In this document: positions 59,101-64,000 of the stretch, piece by piece | Layout: each line of letters begins with the position of its first letter | Numbering within the stretch: position 1 is the first letter of the stretch | Assembly (NCBI GenBank): GCA_014529385.2 | Contig: CM043944.1 | Span: 179,221,240 to 179,285,239 of the forward strand | DNA: 64,000 nt | Direction: 5' to 3' | DNA from: Adiantum capillus-veneris | Lineage: Eukaryota; Streptophyta; Polypodiopsida; Polypodiales; Pteridaceae | Made by a program: the position numbers and the translations under genes | Notes under the pieces: model-generated | Told to the model about the DNA's origin: nothing | What the model saw: the letters and a program-made list of their open reading frames with translations, nothing else | Database searches by the model: none

Positions 59101-59189
59101 ACAGTCAGTGTCTACTAAGACGGTTTATGGCTTTTGTCGGTTTTGCAGGCGTAATCGCGGTCGATTACAATGCTTTCAAGAGGGGGGTA
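56102..59189 (+). pseudogene. Family B copy B1, protease to polypurine tract (right arm)
   Basis: The protease frame 56165-56797 has FFDGGAKANF. The RT start to RNase H jump (RAFNKITINKITQWRHYLL) is near 57035-57070. Integrase HHCC and core (57224-57775) has MEFILDLPRTQ, with Glu where other copies have the first catalytic Asp, and an internal deletion follows. The chromodomain end is 58301-58606. The 3' untranslated region has GATGTC/TGATGTCGTG repeats near 59019-59046, then the tract CAAGAGGGGGGTA (59177-59189). Confidence 0.92.
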
Positions 59190-59733
59190 TGTCACAAAGT
59201 GATGAGGTGGCGGACAACAAAAACCCTAATTTTTGCGAGAAACCCTAAAATTCTTGCAAGCCCTAAAATTTGCTTAAAACCCTAATTTCCGGGAATTGCG
59301 AAAGTGGATTTTTTTTTTTGAGCGACACTAATCTCATCTTTCTCTACCTAATGAGAAAGAGAGAGAGAATTTGCTTTTGCTTTGAGAAGCTCTTTGTGAA
59401 AAGAGCTTTTGCTTTCAGGCTTTTGCTCTCAAGCTTTTGGGGCTCTGCTTTTGGCATCCCTTGTAAACCTTTAAATAAGTGGCTTGGGCCCTCACTTCTC
59501 GGAGCATCTGGACGTAGAGTCTGAGAGTGAATCCTGAGCCACTCTCTTGTATTTTGAATTGATTAATAAAAAAAGAAATACCGAAAGGGGCGCCAGTCTT
59601 TGGGGCCAATATCTCTAGGCATGGAACTCCGCCGGGCCAGTGCAAATTTATTGTGATCTGTGAATTGTTTTGAAGTGGTTATCTGGTGCTGTAGCGATTG
59701 ATTCTTGACTTGGAGTGTCCAAGTCTGTTAACA
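59190..59733 (+). repeat. Family B LTR shared by B1 and B2 (right arm, 544 bp)
   Basis: It runs from TGTCACAAAGTGATGAGG to AGTCTGTTAACA. It contains TTTAAATAAG (likely promoter TATA, near 59470) and AATAAAAAAAGAAATACCG followed by AAAGGGGCGCC (59566-59594). No TGG primer site follows on the B2 side. Confidence 0.93.
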
Positions 59734-61755
59734 GAACCTCCTACTCCGAGGATGTACACAGAGCAAGAGTTAGAAGAGGTGGTGATGCACGAATTGCTCA
59801 GCTTTTTGACGCGCACAACAAAGCTCAAAAGCACGACAAAAAGCAGAAGAAAGGCTCTTATTTCCCGGGTTATTTGGGTCTTCATTCTACATTTGAATCG
59901 GCAAGAAAGCAGAAGAAGCGTGTTCGATGTGAAGGAGTACCTAGTTCTTCTTCTTCCTTTTCTGAGAGTTGTTCTAGCTCCTCTGACTCAGCGAAGAAAA
60001 CAGAAAAGGCAAAAAGCGAAGCCTTGAAAAGGGAAAGAAAAAGGCAAAGAAGCCTAAATGTCGCCCCGTGGTTGACTATTCTACAGAGGACTCGTCTTTA
60101 GATAGTTCGGACTCTGAGCACTATAAGATTCGGAGAGCTACCTCTTACTTTAAGGGGAATGCTTGAACTTTGTGGTCCACGCTTCTATTAAACAAGACAA
60201 TGCCAGTTAAATGGCTGAAATTCAAAAGGCTTTTTATTTATTTTTGGCTAACTCGAGAGTATGAACGCGACATATCTATCCGCCTCTTCATTTAAGAAGA
60301 TCTTATTCAAAGAACAGATTGAGCGGTTTACCTTGGGTCTTCCTACAGAGATCTGAGATCACTGCTTAGAACAAAAGTCAGCTTCCATTCAGTAGTTGAT
60401 GAGTCATGCGAAATTGGTTTTTGCCATTTACTCAGACAGTTTGATCTACCCCACAAATGAAATCATGATGCAAAGGGCCGAACAGACTTCGACAAATGAA
60501 AGTAGAAAGAAGAAGAGCAATTCAGAAAAGAAAGAAAAGGATGCACGACCCAAACTCACTCCTCAAGAGAGGGCTCGCTACATAAAGGAGGGTAAGTACT
60601 TTGGATGCGGGGAAATTGGGCATATCTTCGCGAAGTGCCCTAAAAAGGCACAGATAGAAGAGAACGACAAGGACGATGAGAGGCCTGGAAGTGCGAGAGC
60701 AGTTGAGGAATGTGGAAGAAAAGGCAAGATGAAAACAGGTTGGTTCCAGATCGCATGGGTACTGATCCCAGTACGATGGACGAGAGTACAGAACTTTACC
60801 GAGCTTGGGGCAAAGTGAAAGACCAAGAAGCCCTGATCTTCTTTGATAGAGGAGCCAAGGCCAACTTCATTTCACCGGAATTAGCGGCACGGCTCGAGAT
60901 CGCTCACGATCGGATGGGACCACTAGCAAAGGCAGTTCTAGCGGCACTCGCCAGGGACGTAGCCATTACACCTGTCATTGGCAAACTTCGGTTGCATTGT
61001 CGGGGGTATTTGGGGCATGAGGACTTTTACATTATGCCTTTGGAAGGTTGTGATGTTTTCTTGGGAATTTCCTAATACCACAAGAACAACGCTGTGGCTG
61101 ACTATCGGACAAGGAAAGTGACTTTGACCACAGAGAAGGGCAGAACCATTGTACTCGATGTAAAACTTAAGGGTGAGTCTGTCCCTATTGTATCGGCTTC
61201 GACCATTTCAAAATTAATAAAATCCAGTTTGTTTGTTTACTCGATCTTTTTGAAAGAGTTGAGTGATGAGGATAGGACAAATATGTTTGAACTTGATAAA
61301 GAACGCCAAGATTTTCTCCACACTCATGCCGATTGCTTCTCAGAGGGCCTGCCAGGCGAGTTACCACCCGCTCGTCCGGGAGGTCATACTATTGATCTGA
61401 TACCTGGAAGCACACCACCGAACCGGCCACCTTACCGTGTGAGCCGAGTCCCGAACAAGAAATTATGAACCAAAGTGAAAGACCTCTTGGAAAAGGTCTT
61501 GTCCAGTCTAGTACTTCATTGTATTGCTCTCCAGTGTAGTTGGTTTTGAAGAAAGACGGATCTTGGAGAATGTGCATCGATTATAGAGCTCTCAACAAAA
61601 TCACCAAAAATGGGGAACCTGATAAGCAACCCGAAGTGGAAGAAAGTGAGGAGTCCTTGTTCCAAAATAGATATTGGCACATAAAGACAGAAAGATTAAG
61701 GGTAAAGTGATAAGGCGGTTCTTGGTTAAATTCAAGAACTATCCTGCATTGGATG
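59734..61755 (+). pseudogene. Family B copy B2 (right arm)
   Basis: Mirror of the left-arm B2. The Ser-rich gag leader is 59715-60101. The gag/zinc-knuckle frame is 60396-60818, protease frames are 60710-61075 and 61094-61468, and the RT start is near 61555-61600. The chromodomain remnant is to 61755. A one-base deletion near 61457, relative to the left arm, shortens the second protease frame from 148 to 124 codons. Confidence 0.9.
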
Positions 61756-62111
61756 CGATGAGGTGGAGGGAGTCTCCTCAGGCACATTGTGCTGAAGAGG
61801 CTCAAATTGGTCCCTTGTAGGAACCTGATGTTGCTCACTTGTCATAGGTCGGCCACCAAGGGGGCTTCTATGGCGAGCGTGTCCGTGATGGCGACAACCA
61901 TGTACCTGTTGTTGCCAGCCATCAGTTGACTGTGCCAGCTTGTGCACCCTGAGTCTGTGTGCTAGGTTGGTTAACCTTCGTAGGTTGTGTGGCGTGGTTC
62001 GCGTCCTTCTACGAGGACAAGCCTTCGCAAGGTGGCCCATCTGTCTGTATATGAAGCACTGGTCAGAGAGTCGTGAGTACTCTAGGCTTTGGCAGAGCCA
62101 TCCACCACTCA
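61756..62111 (-). pseudogene. Gag zinc-knuckle fragment (right arm)
   Basis: Mirror of 46998-47350, with the same Cys-to-Tyr knuckle CFIYRQMGHLAKAC. Confidence 0.7.
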
Positions 62112-63307
62112 TGTAACGTGCAGGGGAATGAATGTTGAACTTTGCTCAAGATGACTGCTCCGGACTGTGCTCAAGGGTTCCTTTTACTTACGGAAGGGAG
62201 AGCCTTCCGTTCCTTTAGTGAGAGAGTGCAATGGACACAAACAAAGTGGATACACACTGTGAATGAAGGTGCTGAGACTGAGAGATAGAGAGAGAAGAGA
62301 ATACGACACCAGAGACGTAAAACCCTCCTGCGAAGGCCCCACTCTCTATGGCGAGAGCGGTCTACTTAGGATTGCACAAATCTCTACAATGCCTTGACTT
62401 GCCGACGGTGTCGACGACGAGGGGAACTGAAATTTGAAAATGCTAAGGGCTGAAATCTGCAAATCTTTATCTGCTGAATTCTGACTCTATGTCGGTGACG
62501 ATGCCGATGACGACGATGCGACAACGACGCGCTGAAAACGCAGATGCTGAAAAATGCGTTTTCCGGGCTGAAACTACAAACTTCGCGGGATCTGACCGTG
62601 CAGCGAGGATCTGCTGCCGGAAGGTGAGATCTGCGAGGTTCGGGACTTCTACTGCGGAGTCTGACTGCTGAAAACTGAAAACGCTGGTGCTTGTGGGGAT
62701 TCCGTCGCGAAGATCTGTAAAACGCTGAAGTGTCTTGCAGATGCAAAAACGCTAGGGCTGAAAACGGTCTTGCTCTGGAGAATTGGCTAACGCTGGGGCT
62801 TCTGCTTGGTCTGCTGTCGCCAGGGATCTGCAAGAGCAAAAACGCTAGCTGATCTGGTCCAAAAACGCTAGCTTTCTGCTGTGAAGTAAAAACACTAGGG
62901 TTCTTGGGGGTTTTGCTGAGAAGTTGCCTGTTGAGCGTGTGCTCCTGCTGCCTCTTCTGCCAGAAAGTGCGAGCGCTAGGTTTGCTTATATACAAACTTA
63001 GCAAAATTGCCCTACCTACTTTTCAACAAAATTCACTTAAAAATAATAGGTGTAAAATTTCAAAAATGGGAAAATAGGTGTATGCACTGTAAAAATGCTA
63101 CTACTGGGATCTGACTAGAATCTGATGGTCATGCTGTGTGCAACCAGAGGATATGCATCTAATCTAAGTGTCTGGACATGCACGGTCTGCGAACAGACTC
63201 ACAAAAGTGCCAGATCACTTCCTATTCCAGACTGACTTGACTGAACTGAACCCTGGTCACGCTGTAGCTTGTCCACGGACACATAGGGTTGGATGTGTCA
63301 CGTGACA
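62112..63307 (-). mobile_element. Solo LTR of family E (right arm)
   Basis: Mirror of 45802-46997, with duplication ACTCA (62107-62111 and 63308-63312). The hairpin is at 62339-62360. The target duplication is copied too, so the LTR was present before the arms were duplicated. Confidence 0.95.
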
Positions 63308-63553
63308 ACTCACCTTGGGCAGTAGGACTACTTTGGTACAGAGTGAGTGTCTCGAACTAGAACGCGTATTGTGGGTATACTAGTTGTCATGGCTGCTATT
63401 GACGTTGCTGTGCAGGGTCTCCAAGACACTCCCGATCTCGGAGCTTAAAGTGGGAGGTACTCTCTACTCAAACCGGGGAAGCAGATTAAGATGGGTAGAT
63501 TTGCTTCCTCGACAAGAACAGTAGAAGTTGGGATCGAAACCACGGAGCCACTG
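63308..63553. other. Unassigned strip (right arm)
   Basis: Mirror of 45556-45801. No motif recognised. Confidence 0.5.
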
Positions 63554-64000
63554 TGTCACAAATTGCTGATGTGTCAAGCCACTGAAGAACGGAGCCGACT
63601 TGTAGATCCCGGCCGAGGGGCCTAAACCCTAAGAGAAGCAGCAGAAGAAGATCCAACCAACTTAAGGTTCCGGTCCAATGGGGCCTAAAGTAAAGCAGCC
63701 CACACACACACATACAAAAAAGCGTAGAGGCTGATGTCGTGGCATCTTGTACGGAATTTTGCATTTTGCGTTGGCCTGCTGACATGGCAAATCGTACGGA
63801 AATTCGCATTTTGTGCTGGCTTGCTGACGTGGCATATTGTACCAATTGCCGGATTTTATGATTGTACGGATTTCCATGTTTCACGTTGGTTGCTGACGTG
63901 GCAGGGCTGTACGGATTTTCTTGCTTTTGTGCTGAAAGCTTTTGGCCTAGTTGCTTTTGAGTTTGAAAACTTTTCATGTAACTGCTTTTTAAGGTGAAGG
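63554..64000 (+). mobile_element. Solo LTR of family C, cut by the window end (right arm)
   Basis: It starts TGTCACAAATTGCTGATGTG, the mirror of the left-arm C LTR at 45555. The window ends before the part with the shared block and the GA tract. Confidence 0.9.

Larger units (their letters stand above)
56102..64000. repeat. Large inverted repeat, right arm (continues past the window)
   Basis: Reverse complement of 45109-53008; see the left-arm entry for pairing arithmetic. The order is B1 pol, B LTR, B2, gag fragment, solo E LTR, unique strip, solo C LTR. Confidence 0.97.

Overview
This window looks like repeat-dominated nuclear DNA of a land plant. The evidence is chromodomain-type Ty3/gypsy LTR retrotransposons, iMet-type primer binding sites, LINE reverse-transcriptase debris, a plant-type DUF659 hAT transposon and very long CT/GA/GT microsatellites. 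A seed-free plant such as a fern is my guess from the style of the elements; the sequence alone does not prove it. I found no convincing host gene, tRNA, rRNA, organellar gene or CRISPR array.

Layout. 1-5889 is low-complexity or unrecognised DNA with two compound micro/minisatellite arrays (3.5-3.9 kb and 4.56-5.3 kb). 5890-32.1 kb is one deep nest whose oldest recognisable layer is a minus-strand LINE, now in four pieces. Into it went a Ty3/gypsy copy (family B, 6499-20323), an intact-bordered gypsy (family D, 20623-30854, target duplication CCGCC) and a solo LTR of family E (30883-31942). Family D itself received a hAT transposon (25115-28479, 8-bp duplication GTTTGCTC) and another solo E LTR (29606-30777). 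The B copy received element C (6583-16250, duplication TTGAC). The 5' LTR of C received element E (6819-13709), and each E LTR later received a solo C LTR. 32.4-34.83 kb holds a B LTR fragment, a plus-strand LINE fragment and minisatellites.

34835-43534 is a complete, very young minus-strand Ty3/gypsy element (family F). Its two 1,478-bp LTRs differ at one position that I could find, and gag and pol are open except for one in-frame TAG between them. 44.8 kb to the end is dominated by a large inverted repeat. The left arm (45109-53008) and right arm (56102-64000, running off the window) are almost identical and contain solo C and E LTRs and two defective B copies around a shared LTR. They are separated by about 3.1 kb made of a truncated family-A element (sister to F) and the 5' end of a B copy.

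How the parts relate. Only F looks close to functional and could in principle supply proteins to relatives. B, C, D and A are decayed. E keeps gag plus a 448-codon ORF but shows no reverse transcriptase or integrase, so it probably depended on proteins made elsewhere. Otherwise quite different LTR families share a short block (AATAAAGAAATACCG followed by AAAGGGGCGCC), which suggests exchange or common control of LTR function. Family letters A-F are my own labels.
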